DNA of 64,000 nt. It comes from Clostridium sp. KNHs205. GTDB lineage: Bacteria; Bacillota; Clostridia; Lachnospirales; Lachnospiraceae. The stretch lies in contig NZ_JNLE01000003.1 in the NCBI RefSeq assembly GCF_000702945.1, forward strand, positions 3,643,501-3,707,500. The letters run 5' to 3'. The position numbers and the translations under genes are program-made. Below the pieces are notes generated by a model that saw only the letters and a list, made by a program, of their open reading frames with translations, was not told the origin of the DNA and searched no databases. Below are positions 63,925 to 64,000 of this stretch, one piece after another; positions within the stretch are counted from its first letter, which is position 1, and each line of letters begins with the position of its first letter.

Positions 63925-64000
63925 AAAGGACTGTAGCGAAGGAGAATATTTGCTCATCTACATAAAAACTCCATATAACTTAATTATACTATTCTCAAAG

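Overview
The window reads as chromosomal DNA of a low-GC, spore-forming, anaerobic Firmicute of the Lachnospiraceae type (Lachnoclostridium/Anaerocolumna-like). The reasons are: strong AAGGAGG-type ribosome sites with some TTG/GTG starts, a GerA-type germinant receptor, YicC/RemA/RpoZ, ScpA/ScpB, a THF riboswitch before folT, a T-box before leuS, a TIGR03960/TIGR03936 pair, intracellular GH2 and GH43 glycosidases, and a giant 2-hydroxyacyl-CoA-dehydratase activase-type protein. No rRNA, tRNA, CRISPR array, prophage or IS transposase was seen. The only clear mobile element with its own protein is a group II (IIC-type) intron at 51.0-52.9 kb.

Layout. 0-3 kb: the end of a DUF1722 gene, then small accessory genes (DinB-like, cupin, DUF5301-like, TIGR04076). 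3.1-6.2 kb: beta-galactosidase. 6.2-7.0 kb: non-coding DNA with two long imperfect inverted repeats. 7.0-10.6 kb: yicC-remA-rpoZ (no gmk between them), two tandem signal peptidases and an Ig-like membrane protein. 10.8 kb: a relic joining the start of a response regulator to the end of a PepSY protein. 11.3-17.1 kb: an operon of an S-layer-homology protein and a MacA/MacB-type ABC exporter. 17.3-22 kb: a D,D-carboxypeptidase, a phosphoesterase, a degenerate site-2-protease-like protein, scpA and scpB. 22.2-26 kb: gerAA and a gene fusing GerAB to GerAC. 26-33.4 kb: a GGDEF-EAL protein, sortase B, a P-loop kinase, Ogg-type glycosylase, an APH-type kinase, an acetate transporter and an exported unknown. 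33.5-38.5 kb: the 1410-residue activase-like protein behind a hairpin that covers its ribosome site, and a VanXY-like protein with an altered active site. 39.4-50.9 kb: asparaginase, a second D,D-carboxypeptidase, a SWIM-SNF2 helicase, tyrS and a double GH43 protein. 51-53.6 kb: the intron and riboswitch-controlled folT. 54-64 kb: radical SAM protein, its DUF2344 partner, RNase E/G, YbaK, a lipoprotein phosphoesterase and leuS.

The most notable feature of the window is its RNA-level regulation. Short stem-loops repeatedly sit just before Shine-Dalgarno sites. Two cell-wall peptidase genes 21 kb apart share one multi-hairpin leader. A 19-bp stem masks the ribosome site of the activase-like gene. 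The leuS T-box carries an extra intrinsic terminator inside the leader. All functional statements come from reading the translated sequences and motifs by eye; no database search was run.
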